DNA of 64,000 nt, from assembly GCA_023055505.1 (NCBI GenBank), contig JALIRH010000001.1, forward strand, positions 8,930,467-8,994,466, read 5' to 3'. The DNA is from Callipepla californica brunnescens (lineage: Eukaryota > Chordata > Aves > Galliformes > Odontophoridae). Positions 25,501 to 39,224 of this stretch are shown here, one piece after another. A model generated the notes under the pieces. It saw nothing but the letters and a program-made list of their open reading frames with translations. It did not search any database and was not told the DNA's origin. Within the stretch, counting starts at the first letter, position 1, and each line of letters begins with the position of its first letter. The position numbers and the translations under genes are program-made.

Positions 25501-28500
25501 GTGAGGTTTCACAATCAAACCTGTTCCTTAGTATGTAATTACTCCTTCATGTGTACTCCTGTTGTCCCTGAAGGCTTGCTTCTGCAATTCATGCCTCAGT
25601 CATTACCTCATAGAAGGGGATAATCTGACAGCAGATAGACCCTTTGTATTTTGTTTCCAAAGGTATCAAATCAGTCATAGATAGTACATTCCTCCCTTTT
25701 ATATCATTTTAACATTTTTCTTTTGTTCCCCTTGCATCTAGGAAAAGATGAGATTTTTATAGGAAAAAAACTAAATTGCAGATTTGCAAATTTGCATGCA
25801 ATTCCCCATTCTGGTCTCTCCAAACTGGAGGGACCTCACTCAGGGCATCTGTCATTGCTACACCACAAAGCTGTGAAGTAAACAGCCCTACTTGCTATTC
25901 TTAATATGGTTTAAGTGGTTTAATTTTCAGGCTAGGAGAATGCTTTGGGAATCCTAGAACTGAAACAGAAGCATTGTGAAAACAGAACTGCTGAGGATGA
26001 TCTAGAGTAGAGAGAAGTGGATGGGAAGTGAATGTTTGAAGAGAGATGAGAAACAAAAGAGATCTGAGAGGTTTGCTTTGATGCCCTTGCAGAAAAATAT
26101 CAGGGAATCGTGGATTTAAAGCTATGCCAAAACTTTTATGATGATTAACCACCATCTGCTCATTTTTCCTTCTGAAAGTTACATGTAAAGTTAACTCTGT
26201 GGAAACAGAGGAGCCACATCTATGGATAATGCAGCCATGTCCCAGAACCATCACAGCAAAACCACCACTGCTTTTCATGAAGAAAATAAATCCCTAAAAA
26301 ATAATATCATGACCCACCACAATAGAATTCTTCAATATATAACTAGTTTTCATCTGCTTTCATAAAGCCACACTTCTTTGTCATGAAACAGCAGGAAAGT
26401 CACCTCCAAAGTAATCCCTCCACCTTGCATTGAACAAACTCTCCTCTAGGAGCAAACAGCCCACAGAGTGCCTCACCTGGGCTTGCTTCCTGTGCCTCAT
26501 GTTAATTTACATCACATACATATGTGTTTGTATTTTATGAAATGCATTTTAAAATGGGAAGGCAGAACCTTTTGTGTACTTATTATCTATCTTCTTTTCC
26601 AAATAAGTGCTTTAGAGATGTATTCTTGGCACACAGTCAGTTCTCTCAGTTTGCAAGCTGGCCGAGGCCCCAGGTTTTTCAGTCTATTTTCTGCACATAT
26701 AGCAAAAAAATTGTACTCCCCACCTGTCCAAGAGTCACTTCCACCAAGGGTGCAGGTACCACTGCATTGCCATCTACTAAGGGGTCAGCTTCTGGGCCCT
26801 GACTGAAAGCTCCTGTTCCTTCCCATGAGTTACTGAGATGCAAGGCAAGAGGCACATCACTGTTGAGGTGTTGGCCATAAAAAATTTGAGATGAGATTAA
26901 GTCTTATCATTTTCCAAGGGGGAATTTCCAGCCTTGCTTGTTCTCCTCACTGTACCTCAAGTTCCTTCTTTATATTCATTATTGCATAGACAGATAGGAG
27001 TTCTTCCTCTTATTTTCTTCCAGAGCTGAAACGTTATTTTGTGTAATTCCCAGTCTGGAGACAGGACGACTTTTGCATTGTAAAGTTGTAGATGAGGTCA
27101 GATACCACAGCTCAGATAGAATTAGCAATTATCACTTATCTGCACATCCTATGAAACAAGTTATTTTCCATCATACTATAACCTTCAATACACAATTGCA
27201 CTGATAGAGGAGTGATCTCTGTTTCTTCTTCTCTTTGCCACTTTTAAGAGGAACACAAGATTAAATTGCTGCTGAAGGGTCCCACTAGACCTTGAAAGTA
27301 CAGAGAGAAATGGTGTCTGGGTTTTTCACACGTCTTATCTCAAAAATCAAGGAGACTGAAGGAAGACATGGAAGAAAGGAAAAATGGCAGCAAAAGAAGG
27401 ATGACAGCAAAAAAAAAAACAAAGGATGGCACTGAAGGATGACAAAGAAAGAAGAAAGGAAAAACTGAATAACTAGATGACCTGGCTATTGCATGGAAAA
27501 TTTGCTAGGCGGTTTTTGAAGAACTGTGTGACTGGTTATGTACATTTCAGCATAGATAAAAATTTCCCCTATCAGCAAAGCTTCTAGGCCCAATAGGTAT
27601 TCTCCTTCCCTACTAGTCATTACTGTTGAATGCTACGTTTTGGTTTTTTTTCACAATTAATAAAATAAATGTTAAACTTACTGAGCTGTTAAGAAACACT
27701 TCATAAAATTCATTCCTGAAAAGGTGAAAGAGAATGACTAATCCATAGCAAACAGTAACCTGCATAAATTAAGAAATAAATACCAGGAGACACTTCCCCT
27801 TAGAGCACTCCATGGCCCATTGCAAGTCAGTGCAATTGCATTCCACAGCTTTCATTTTTGGCCTCATCTGTGTTATTAAACAACTTATCGAGAGACAGAG
27901 ATATCTTTTACCCACAAAAATAAAAAATAAAAAAGTTCAGATAAAGGGCATGGAAAAGATATCCAGCAGCTTTAGAAGAAATAGTGATCTAAATTTTTAC
28001 TGCTTTAGAGAGAGAAAATGTTAGTGTTAGTTTCTCAACTGTTCCAACAGGTTCATAAATGGTCAAGCTATTGATATCAACTATTTACTGATTGGCATAA
28101 GGTATTCAAGCTGAATATAATAAATTGTCAATGGGTTTCACAAAAGTGAACATCTGATGAGAAATTGGTAGGTAACACTGAATGCTGATAAATAAGGTTA
28201 TATTGTGTGGGGAAGAAAAACAATCGTAGCTTAGCAACTACAAATAACTTCACTGACACTTCCGTCAATACCTGTACCATGAAGCCTTAGCTACATACAT
28301 GCTGTCTTACTAACTCAGTAGATTTGTAGTTAAAAATAACAATAATCCACAATTAGTGGGCTGCAAAACTTTTCCAAAGCTATCTATCTTGCAGGAAAAT
28401 ATTACAGACCATTTATGTTAAATTGTTTGATGCATATCGAGTTCCATATCTTTCCCTTCAAATTTTGTTTAGATAAACTTTCATTGTCCCACACAGTAGA

Positions 28501-28939
28501 AGAGTTAGTGGACAGCTTGAGCTAGGCAGATGGCATGGTCACGGATTACAGGTTTAAAGCAAATATGATTACTTCATATGTCACCTGCTTAAACTGTGGA
28601 GTCCTGTGCCACAAGAAGTCAAAAATTTGAAAAGTTTACGTGAGTGTATAAAAATTAGGTAAATGTGTGGAAGAAAAATTCTTCTGGAGGTCCTGAACAC
28701 AATATATGTATTACTCAGTGCAAATGAATGTGTCCTTCTACAAAAGCTGGGAGGCTTGAGAGTTAATAGGAGAGAAAATTGAATAAGGCAATGGCACAGA
28801 GATGCTCTACTGACAGTGTGTACTGAAAGCCTGGGTAACTCATCAAAGCTAGCTAAACAGGTAAGAAAGGATGGGATTTACAGTAGTAAATATTTAACTT
28901 TTACAGTCCTCACACATTACTTTTTATTATCGTGGCTCC
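19586..28939. other. Long intergenic stretch
   Basis: AT-rich with isolated short frames (up to 125 codons at 25901-26278, minus) that show no domain, no signal peptide and no consistent splice phasing. I found no CR1 tail in it, which makes it one of the longest repeat-poor stretches here. Confidence 0.5.
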
Positions 28940-29702
28940 TGAAGTTCAACAAAAACATGTGCCGGGTCTTGTACTTTGGCCCCAACAACCCCAGGCAAAG
29001 CTACAGGCTTGAGGCAGAGTGGCTGGAAGATTGTGTGGATGAAGCGAACCTGAGGGTATTGGTTCACACTCAGCTGAACATGAGCCAGCAGCATGTCCAG
29101 GTCACCAAGGTCAATGGCATCCTGGCTTGTATCAGAAATAGTGCTAGCAGCAAGGCAGTGATCATCCTTCTGTACTCAGTCCTGGTCAGGCACATCTCAA
29201 ATACTGTGTTCAGGTTTGAGACCCACACTACCAGAAAGACGCTGAGGCCCTTGAGCATGTCCAGAGAAAGGCAGTGAAGCTGTTGAGTGGTCTAGAGCAC
29301 AAGTCTTACAGAAAGAGGCTGAGGGAACTGGGATTGCTCAGTTTGGAGGAGTCTCAAGGGAGACCTTTACTGCCCTCTACAACTACCCAAAGGGAGATTG
29401 TGGTGAGGTGAGAATCAGCCACTTCTTCCACATTAACTCACAACAGGATGAGAGGGAATGGTCTTAAGATCTGCAGAGGAAGATTCAAGTTGGTTGTTTG
29501 GAAATACTTCTCCTCCAGAAGAGTGGTCAGGTGCTGGAATGGGCTGCCCAGGGAAATGGTAGAGTTGCTGTCCCTGGAAATGTTCAAGAAATATTTAGAT
29601 ATTGTACTAAGGCATATGATTTAGTGGGGAAACAATGGTGATAGTTAGACTGGCTGATCTTGGAGGTCTTTTCCAACCTTGGTGATTCTATGAATCTGTG
29701 AT
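28940..29702 (+). mobile_element. CR1 LINE 3' fragment
   Basis: Plus-strand frame reads [20 protein letters not shown], then [20 protein letters not shown] and [20 protein letters not shown], the C-terminal CR1 polyprotein with frameshifts after about 29277. It continues through 'atgggctgcccagggaaatg' to a full tail at 29660-29702 ('ggaggtcttttccaaccttg' then 'gattctatgaatctgtg'). The 153-codon ORF starting at 28816 is mostly this element. Confidence 0.93.
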
Positions 29703-32700
29703 CTAAACCCCAGTTTCCAATATACCATCTATTCATGTGCTCCCCGAACAGGAGAAAAGATGCATTTGGCAAAAAGTGAATGTGTGCCTCTACCTCCAGT
29801 GAGACAATCCTTCCACTGTATTGATTTGATTTGGAGATGTCAAAAGGCAAGGTGCTAGTCTCATCATATGACACAAAAATGATTGAAGGAGAAACAGATT
29901 AATCACAGGACACAGTTTTGCCAACTGCAACGTTTGTGACTCCCACAAGAAGTCGGGATGCATGTTGCCTTGACTTATATCAGTGGTGAACTAAGGTTAA
30001 GCCTTTAGGTAAACCCAGCAAGGATAGCAGCAAAAGCACAGAAGCTCATAAAGTTCAAATACAGTGAACATCAACATTTGTTTACTGAGCAAACGTCTTT
30101 GACTTCTCATGCTTATTTATTATATACATATCTTTTTTATCCCCTGGACAAAACCTACAAGTACTCACATTTGAAAAGCTATTCCATATGTCTCATTGTT
30201 TCTCAAAATGCACTGCTTTCCACTTACCTGGGAATTAATCACCTCACAACTTTGTAGAATTAAGTATTTCTGTTCTGGGAAACAAAACCCAGCATTGTGC
30301 ATATATTGCCAAGCAAAGAAAAAATACCACAAAAGACAAATTGAATCCATACTTCACTGGGGTTTACTAGTAATTACTACAGATGACTTACAGATCAGAG
30401 GCATACTTTCCTTGGGTTGGACCAAGGCTGTTTTCTTCATAACAATACTAAGTGAGCAGTGAACACTGTTGTTTCTGGCAGGACCAGCAACTGTTGCTGT
30501 TAGGCAGTGGGTCACAGACCATTTAAATCAAGAAAAGGTTTCTCCCAGTGAATATAATTCTCTCCCTTTGTCTCACCCTCACACACATGCACGCACACAC
30601 ACAAACTTCATAACAATTCACAAGTGATAGATTAGGGATGAGAGTTGTGGTTGTGAGCTACATTACAATGAACACTGTCCAGGGGCCCTTTTCATTTTGC
30701 TGGAGTTTTTCTGAATTCCATAAAATGGCCTATTAAATTTAAAAGAAGTCTTTATACAGACCTTAAGGTATGGATAAAGGAATGCTACTACGCTGTACAT
30801 GTCTTACAGAAATCTATGTCCAGGAAAGACCTGATGCAAAAGTTCTCCTTATCTGTGAGCTGCAACCAAAATTTGGGGTCATTTAACAGTGAAAGATAAA
30901 TAGATCTAGTAAGGATCTTCATCAAACAAATCCATAACATCTGAGTCTTACAACCAGAAGCATAGATGGTAGCTTATGTTCTTCATCACAGTGACTGCAT
31001 TTCCCTTCTAATGATGATAAAGCAGTGCCACACTGGACTACTGGAGAGCACAAATTCTGGAATGACAATGTCCTCTCTCATCTTAAGCAATGATGTGATG
31101 GCAGCTATTTCCCATGATACCCAGTGTCTCTGTACCAAGGAGATAATGATGAGTGATAAATAGCTGTCACAAATACATTTACACTGCCTTTTTCATCTTT
31201 GCAATGGAGTATATCTTAGTCTGAAATATAACCTGCGCAGACTAGGCAATATATGGAGCATTCCAGAACTCTTTCAAGAGCAGACAGACTATATCTACAC
31301 CTCTCAAATGGGCGGAAACACCCTAGAGCCAAAGGTATACTCAAGCTTTGTCTCAAATGGGAAAATTTGGTTTGCTACAAATGAAAGCCTTGGAGAAAAC
31401 TAAAACAAAAGTAATACAGATGATCAGAACACTAAAATAAATCGTAACTACGAAGTTTCACCACAGGGACTACAATTCTTTTTCTTAGATAAGTTAAAAA
31501 CAAAAGAAAATATTGAAGATGTTTGCATTCCCCCAAAATTGCAGTTTCTTTCATAATGCCCCTTAAGAGCCAGTTTCCAGATATTTATCATTTCTCAGTT
31601 CCTGATAAGAACTTTGTTGCAACTGGAAGACATTTACCTCAGTGTTCTGTTGCTGTTTGTAAAGTATTCTTTTAAGTTAGATCCAGCTGGCTGCAATTGA
31701 AATTGCTGCCTTCTCAGAGACATTCCACCTCACAGGACACAGGAAAATAGCTACAAGATTTCACATGGAGAGAAAAGTTTCTAGCTCCGCAGATGGACAA
31801 AACAGAACGAGAGAAAGAGGAAAACTGGTTAATAACTTAATTCATACAGGAACTGATCTCTACAGTAATTTCTAGACCAAAAAAACAACCGAACAAACAA
31901 AAAAGAAATCAGAAAAATAAAGTCCTCACTCTGAACTCCAGAAGCTCTACTCACAGAAAAAAATACAGTTTGAAGGTTGTCAGCTTTCCTTATTGGTGAG
32001 GAACAACTACAGGTTTTAGCTGGCAGACATTCTTGATTTGCACTTGGTCTTTGTCAGACACTGGGCACTCCACAAAGGACTAAACCCCAAAGTATCCAAT
32101 GTGAGAACTTGTGAGCTGATTTTCATATGGAGGCCAGATGGAGCATGCAAAGGAGCAGCAACCCAGGAATGAGAACTAGCAAACAAGATAGAAAAGTAAT
32201 GTAATAAGAAGATTTCATGGTAACAGCTGAAGGACATAAATGCAAGTAGAAGGAAAACATTGGTTGGATTTGACTGCAGTAAATATGGACAGACAGAGAA
32301 GCCATACTGCAGCTCTTCCTTGTGGAAGTAAGCTTATGGAACTTCCCACTGGATGTTTGTTGAATATTATTCTGGCAGTAGAACAAGAAGAATAAGTCTG
32401 GCCACTGTGAGACTTAGAAAGAAAGGCAATTTGTAACAGACCTTTAAAGAGCTTGAAATGTACCTCTAGAAATACATGTGAGTGTCTTGACGCATCACAG
32501 AAGCAAGCAGTCTGTAAACTAGCCAAATGAATTGAGTCAGATTACATACTTAGGACAGTTTTCTGCTCATAATTAACTCATAGAAACTTAAAAGAAAAAT
32601 GCTTCATCTTGAATCAGCAATGCTGTGGTCAAACTGATCTCTATTGCCTTTCAGTAAGTTTTATTAGTTTAGGTACAGCACACTGCCATACAAACATAGT

Positions 32701-33399
32701 TAACTGACTTAGAAGATTCTAATATACAGCCATCTTAAAAGCACTAACAGAATATCTTGTATGGTCTAGAAATACTTTGAGATATTTAGACACTCATGGT
32801 AGTAAGGTTCATCACTGTGACTTGCTTAGGGCATAGATAAGAAACTGGATAGGTAAAATTACACACCAGTACAACCAGCAGAATATTTAAGGTTTGTTGT
32901 GATTCTTGGAATCTGCAGACCATGTCTTCCAAAGTGAACTGACAATAGTGCAATATAAACACAGACAGCTGGCCAGGGTTTTGCAGATTAAAAAAATAAA
33001 TGAATAATCAATAAATTGAAGCGTAGACGTAGGAAGATATTCCAGATTTGGCAAATTATGTGAATAGATGGCAGAAGAGGAAGAACCACTGATGAGGAAC
33101 ATGACTGCCATGTATATCCAGTGCTGAAAGAGTGGAAGATATTCATGATAACATTAAGTCCTTAGAGAAAGTGAATGTTCTGCTACTAAAAATAAACTGA
33201 AAGTAATGCAAAACAAACAAACAAAACAAAACAAAAAAAAACACAGCCTTGTCAAGTGCCAAAATGTTTAAAGGGGAAAATGGTTGCAAAAAAAGCCATT
33301 GAAAATATATAGATGTTGTGTAACTGTTCCTCCGGTGCTTTGAATTACACCTTTGCTTTCCCTCCCCACTGTAAAGGCTATTATTGAAGAAGAAAAAAA
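29703..33399. other. Intergenic DNA
   Basis: Short CA run near 30590. Overlapping minus-strand frames at 32016-32526 have no recognisable motif. No gene seen. Confidence 0.55.
33209..33242 (+). repeat. (AAAC)n A-rich repeat
   Basis: Imperfect AAAC/AAAAC units ending in a run of eight A. Confidence 0.9.
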
Positions 33400-34060
33400 G
33401 TGATAGGGTATTTCCATGCTGCCGCTTCTAAATCAAGCCTTGTATTTTGAAGCTGAAGTCTAAGATCACTTGCTGATGACTTAACAAACTCTGAAGCCCT
33501 TTGGGTAAGCCAGGCACGCCAAAGGGGATTCTTCCAGTTATGGGTGTTCTGGGCCTGATGACCTGCTGTTCACCATGATCTTGCACTTCATGAAGAAGAG
33601 GACAGGATAGCATAAGGCAGCAAGAAAGGTGAGGAGCAACCATGTAAGGCCAGTGTATGTACCGGATGCAGAGCCAGGCACATCTGGTTCATGACTCCTT
33701 GGACATGTCTCCATGTCCCATTTTTCCTGGAGCTTCTTAGTAAGAAGTAGGTCTGACCGAGAGCTGTGAATCACACCTGGCTTTACTTTCCTCTGTCTTC
33801 TCCTGAGTCAATCTTTGATCCCCCCAATCTATCTTCCCTGCTTCATCTCTCCGCCTCCCTGCCTTTGTTTCCACATGTCCACTTAATCCTTCAACATTTA
33901 TGGGTTTCCACATGCAGGCCTCATATACGTGGTTTCCTGCTGAATGTTACTCCCTATCTTTGCCCATGCTTAAAGCATCTTATAGATAGTCACCATATTT
34001 CTGGCCTTCTTTTGCTCTTCATCCTTTCTTCCAGGTGAACCCTGTCAGGGAACCTCTTAA
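33400..34060. other. GC-richer patch of unknown origin, then a pyrimidine-rich tract
   Basis: 33430-33780 has noticeably higher G+C than its surroundings and two overlapping minus-strand open frames. One contains a hydrophobic run (TWLLLTFLAALCYPVLFF) followed by KCK and a stop 15 codons later. 33780-34060 is C/T-rich. It could be an unrecognised repeat or a decayed gene piece. The DNA just upstream on the minus strand is purine-rich, which argues against a splice acceptor there. Confidence 0.3.
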
Positions 34061-34529
34061 GCTACAACTAGTGTACAGGCTAAAACCCAGCTTAAGAAAG
34101 TGCATTACCTATGAGGGCAAAGCTTGGAAACGTCTGCAGCAGAAGTTCAGCAACTTTAGCATATATTAAAAGCTAAGAAATATATGTGTATATGGGTTAT
34201 TGGCTCAAAGATGACCAATTATTATATTAGCTACAGTATGGAAAGGTCCAAAACTGTACTGCATTGATGTGCAGACAGCAATGAGGAACGTGACCATATC
34301 CCAAGATAATTTTGAAAACTGGACCTTCAGAAATTAGATGGAGATTTACACAGCTTAAAAAGAGAATGGATTAATGCATGTTCTTGGTTTCATTAGCCAG
34401 TATGTAATTTACTGGCAAGAAACATAGTGTACAAAATCCATCTGTTTAAAGGTGTGATATAAACAAATGATCATCTGGTTTTCAATAGATAAACCATTCT
34501 GGTTTTATTGTACCAGTGTATATTAGGAC

Positions 34530-34655
34530 ATGGGCCACATGGCCTGGGCCACACGGAATAAAGAAGAATTGTATTGGGCTGCATATAATACAAATATTAT
34601 ATATATAATATAGCTAATGCATGTTATCAACAAAAATTCATATTTTTTATTAAAA
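34530..34655. mobile_element. Possible old hAT-type DNA transposon fragment
   Basis: 'gggccacatggcctgggcca' and 'attgggctgcatataataca' followed by AT-rich sequence resemble the ends of Charlie-like hAT elements, which carry 'gggccgca' type words. No terminal inverted repeat pair or target duplication was established. Confidence 0.2.
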
Positions 34656-34660
34656 AATTT

Positions 34661-34678
34661 AAGAGAGAGAGAGAGAGC
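34661..34678 (+). repeat. (GA)n microsatellite
   Basis: 'agagagagagagagag' directly after an AT-rich stretch. Confidence 0.9.
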
Positions 34679-35640
34679 AACAAAACCATAAAACTAGTGG
34701 GATATTTAATCTTGTTTTTGTGAAAATAGTGCATCAGGCTAGTTCAATGGCAGCAGTTGTCCCCTGTGAAGCAAGGGGTACCTTTCTGTGGTAAGAGAGG
34801 TCTTATAAAAGTCTGGTAAAGAGACATGGTCGGATTTTTCTTTGAGCTGATTATCTGACTGCAGCTCTATACTTTCCATTTCAAAATTCACAGGTAATGT
34901 ATTTACATCAACAGAAAATGGGAGTTGCAGAAGAAAATCAAAAAGATGGGAGTAATAGCTCCCACCACTGCTACAGGACATGTTCCAGTACTACACTAAA
35001 TACAACAGTCTTACATTTGCTTTAAAGAACTTTCCTGCAAGAGAACTGTTTTCTAGCCTGTACAAAGCAGTGGTTATATCGTTTCCCATTTATTTATCTG
35101 AAGCAATTTTCAGCAGTTTACCAGCAGGCCAGAAAAGAGATGGGTCAGGAAAATGACCTTCAGAGCACTGGATTGGCTCTGCTGTGGCTGTTACTATGGC
35201 TTAGCATAACACAGATTTTCAGTATCATGAGGCAATTTGTTCATGCAATTCAACTGTAACTTGTAATCAAGAAGATGTAGCCACAACTGCATATAAACTA
35301 TATCCATATGAAATGGAAAACCAATAACTGAATTGTCTCAAAACGGGGTGAGCCAACTGAGCCAATTATCAGCAAGAAGGGAATTTCCTTCAATAAAAAA
35401 ATGGAAGCACTGTATAATTAGGAAAGTCTATAAGCAATCATTCATGGGAATTTTGAATTTGACTTTTATTGCAGTATTGTGCATTGGTAAATACTTCAAA
35501 ACTATTGCATAGTGTGTGTGAGAAAGAGAAAGCATTTCAGTGTTCAGCAGAGTGACATGAAAACTATGTTAAGTGCTAGAATAGATTTTTATACCTGATT
35601 CTTTCAGGATTACCTACCAATATTTGAAATAACCCATTGA

Positions 35641-35674
35641 AAAAAAAAATATATATATACATATATGTATGTAT
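35641..35674 (+). repeat. A-run followed by (TA)n/(GTAT)n
   Basis: Poly-A then TATATATATA, ATATATGTATGTAT. Simple AT repeat, no coding potential. Confidence 0.9.
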
Positions 35675-38600
35675 CTGTGGCTATATTGTCACAACTATAC
35701 TAGTGTCCGGTAGCTGAGTAATGCAGAACTTCTCTAGAAAAAGCATGACATAGAACTCCCTTCCAGGGCATTCCAGCTTGAAGGAGCATGAGGAGCTTGT
35801 CTCAGGTGGAGCAGGAATTTTTTAATCAGAAGAGACAAGGGTTGCCTGAAGTGCTGTGTTAGAAACAGGATTCTTAAGCTTCAACTCAGGAGTCGATCAG
35901 AATCAATTTTCAAGCTATACAAATGCAAACAGGTCGATCTGAGCCAGAATACAGAAATATAATTAGGAATTATTTGCAAACATTGCTATAGGCTAGAATG
36001 TCTAAATGGTAAGCATTTAGGCTGTCTAGTCTACCTCTAACATGAGTGTCTACTCAGAACAAAATATGCTTGAGAAGTACTTGTCGCTGCAGTGGCCACA
36101 CTAGAGACTAGATTACTACCTTTGAATGAACAGTTAAACTTCATGTATATCTGATACCTACACCATTTGAGTTTTTCTGTGAAGTAGAATGAACAGTGGT
36201 TGGGACCATGGCTGGTCTCATTTTCTTTTGTATTTCCATCACTGCGACCCACAGGAAAATATTTACCCAACAATTTTATTACTTGTGCAGTCAAAATAGG
36301 ATTTTGTAATTAAAAGCATCCTCCAGTATAGATATTGTTGCTTCAGGACCTTATATGACTTGTCATAGGTGATGGTGTTTTGTCTTAGCTATACTTTGGT
36401 TTTCAGACTGTACCACACCACTATAATCTGAATTCTTTTTCAGTCTGAGAAGAGAGACAAAAAAGTTAATCTTAAGACTTAGCTGAAATGAAAGGCAGTA
36501 CACTGTACAAAGGGCTTTTCCACTTGTTATAGGTTGTCTTGCTTAGTGATAGGGATTGGTACCTTAGTTTAAGAACCAACATACTAGTTTAGCAAAGGAA
36601 TCCGTAACTGATAGCTCTAAAACTTTCCATTTCAGCTTTAGTGGGTGAACAGTCTTGTATTTCCTCAATAACTTTGAACTGGGAACATAATAGAGTAGTT
36701 TTATCTTCTGCCTCAATGATTTTGCCTCATGAGAAGTACTGAAGTCACAATAGAATGCTTTTGTCTTTTGTCTCAAAACACACAAGGACATTTTCCTCAG
36801 GTTCCACATACACTGTTTTTAAAGTGTCTCACTATGGCCTAATAAGCAATGGAAATCTTCCAAAAGGGGAAAAGTGAATGAAAGTGACTCAGTGATGAAG
36901 GTGATGGTGAAACAAGGGGAAGAAGTAGGTGGCCACTCAACCGCTCTACAAACTACTGAGCATGCCCAAAGGGACATTAGCACATACCTATGACTCCTTG
37001 AAAAAGAATGAATATGTATGTATGTCTTAACTGTATAAATGTAGAACCTGAACATGCTTGCTTGTCAAGTCGCCTGGTGCACATTGTGAGGAATAAAGGA
37101 ATGCTGTTTTCTATTGGAGTTAGAGCGTTTTCTTCCAGTATCTCAAATGACACACTAAAGAATAATGTTAATGCTTCCTCAGTTGAAAATTTTGCTTCTG
37201 GCTGCAGTCTGGAGGCTATTAAACGAAAAGCAGATGTCTGAATAGATCAGTGCTTCTATTTCACAGTCAAAGCAAGTAACTAAATGCTGCACAAAGGTTG
37301 CCTTCACACCTGTGCTCTGCACAGAATAGGAATATATCTAGTAGGTATGCACTCTACATAATGAAATTTTAATATCAAAGGAAGCAGGCAGTGTTTGTAC
37401 TCAAAAGAGACCATCAGAAACCTTGTTTCAATATAGCAGATAGTACATCGTTTTTGTAATCTGTAAATTCTTTGAAAATCACAAAACAAAAAAACACATT
37501 CAGATGGAAAATATTTTTTATTGATCAACTTCCTGTTCCAGACCCTCATTCCTCTCACATCTTTTTGATCTCACATGAGCAATTCTACATGGTTTCAGGA
37601 TTTGGTATTAATAATCATTTAAATGACTTTATTTCCTTTTTACACAACAAGAAGTAAGGATGTTTGACAGGAGTATTCCTTGAAATGAAGGCCAAATGCT
37701 TGATAATCTGTACAATTTGTACTATTACTCTCAAACGCCAAGTATAAATACTTATACAATAAAAAAAAAAATACTTCCATTATTTCCACATAACTGTTTC
37801 CTTCTAGACTGAATTTCTCTGTGACAGTTTTAAATAACCATCAAACCAAAGACCTCCTCTGATAAATAGGAGTTATCTCCATTCAATTCAAATGCAAATG
37901 TAAACACAAAAATCAGTTTTTAGATATATTTAAGGAATATGGTCTGTCACAATGAGGTCATCAGACGGCATCAGAAAACAAAGGAAATTACAAAGGTGAA
38001 TATTGTAAAAAGGTGAGAAAACTTCCTTTCTTCATTTCCTAAAAACTTTTTCTTTTGGTTTAAAAATGAGTTATAAATAAGAACATCTGAAATTCTTGTT
38101 CTATAGGTACAGTGAAATTATTCATTTGAAGCACATTATATATAAAATATTAATTTAGAAGAAAAACGTGAACCTGATTCTCTAACTACATGACCTAAGA
38201 TCTGCTTTGTTTTGAAATACTGTGAAATCATAATTTAGCTTCTTTTGGACAATAAAGTAGGTTCTAACATGCTAAATTCTTCACCCATGAGAATAATCCC
38301 ACAGAATTAGGAGAATTAAAATGAGAGATACCAGTTTGCAAGTTACACTAAAATACAAGTTGATGTTGATAAACCACTGAGGATATTGAAAATGTGTTGT
38401 TAAATTCAATGCAAGGAATGTACACTCTTCATTCTAGAGGAGAAACAGAAAAAGAAGAGTATTTTTTTCTTTGCACTGTGACAGAGTTCATTGCATTGTT
38501 ATATAGTTGAAGTCAGCAATAAATGTAACAGTTTACTTATCCCTTAAGGACTTGATTGCCCAAACCACACAGGCATTTTGAACAAATGCACAAAGACAAA

Positions 38601-39138
38601 ATACTTTGTTCTTAGTGGTATCACCTAGTAAATCAAAAGGCAAAAACTATCCCAAATCAAAGCTGGTAGCAGCTTTTCAACCACATGCTTTGCATAACTT
38701 CATCATGGCTGCATATTTTAAACACCTTTGAACAATGACTTTTCAGAATACCTCTACTCTTTCTAGTGCTCTAGATTGCTCCCACTGTTCCTGGCTGCCT
38801 CCAAAAGGACATCCTTAAAGAAAGAGTTTTTTGAAAAGCTCAGGGTCCTACCAAATCATATATCTATTGACTTCGTTAATTACTGATTTATTTACAACCT
38901 AGGAATAAATGTTTTGCAATAGATGTGGGAAAGAAAAGACAGATTGGAACAACTGAGCAGATACATCAAGAGAGTGAGAGAACAGGGAATTGTGATCTCC
39001 CTGCAAATACCAGGGGAAAAGCAGGAGACATGATATGAAAGCCATGCTCAATAAATCTGATTGTTCCAGGGCTCGCTTTCATTGGTTATTTATCTCATTC
39101 TGCCCTTTTGTCTCTTTGGCAACTATCTTCAATGCCAG

Positions 39139-39224
39139 ATTGCACACAGAGAGAGCAAGAGCAAAAGGAGTAAGAGATGCCATCAGTGGGGACAAGGAGA
39201 GTCAGGGACTTAATATTCCTACCA
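39139..39224 (+). other. Candidate internal exon, plus strand, unknown gene
   Basis: A long pyrimidine-rich stretch ending CTTCAATGCCAG is followed by 86 purine-rich bases and a perfect donor, GTAAGTAAAA. One frame is open throughout (contains RARAKGVRDAISGDKESQG). No partner exon or homology was recognised. May belong to a non-coding RNA or be chance. Confidence 0.2.

Noticed and set aside
28816..29277. 153-codon plus-strand ORF as an independent gene
   Set aside because: It is the C-terminal part of a CR1 polyprotein joined to unrelated upstream sequence.
33538..33774. Hydrophobic frame as the missing transmembrane exon of the receptor
   Set aside because: It is 11 kb away, has no pyrimidine-rich acceptor on the minus strand, ends in a stop soon after the helix, and no SEFIR exons follow.
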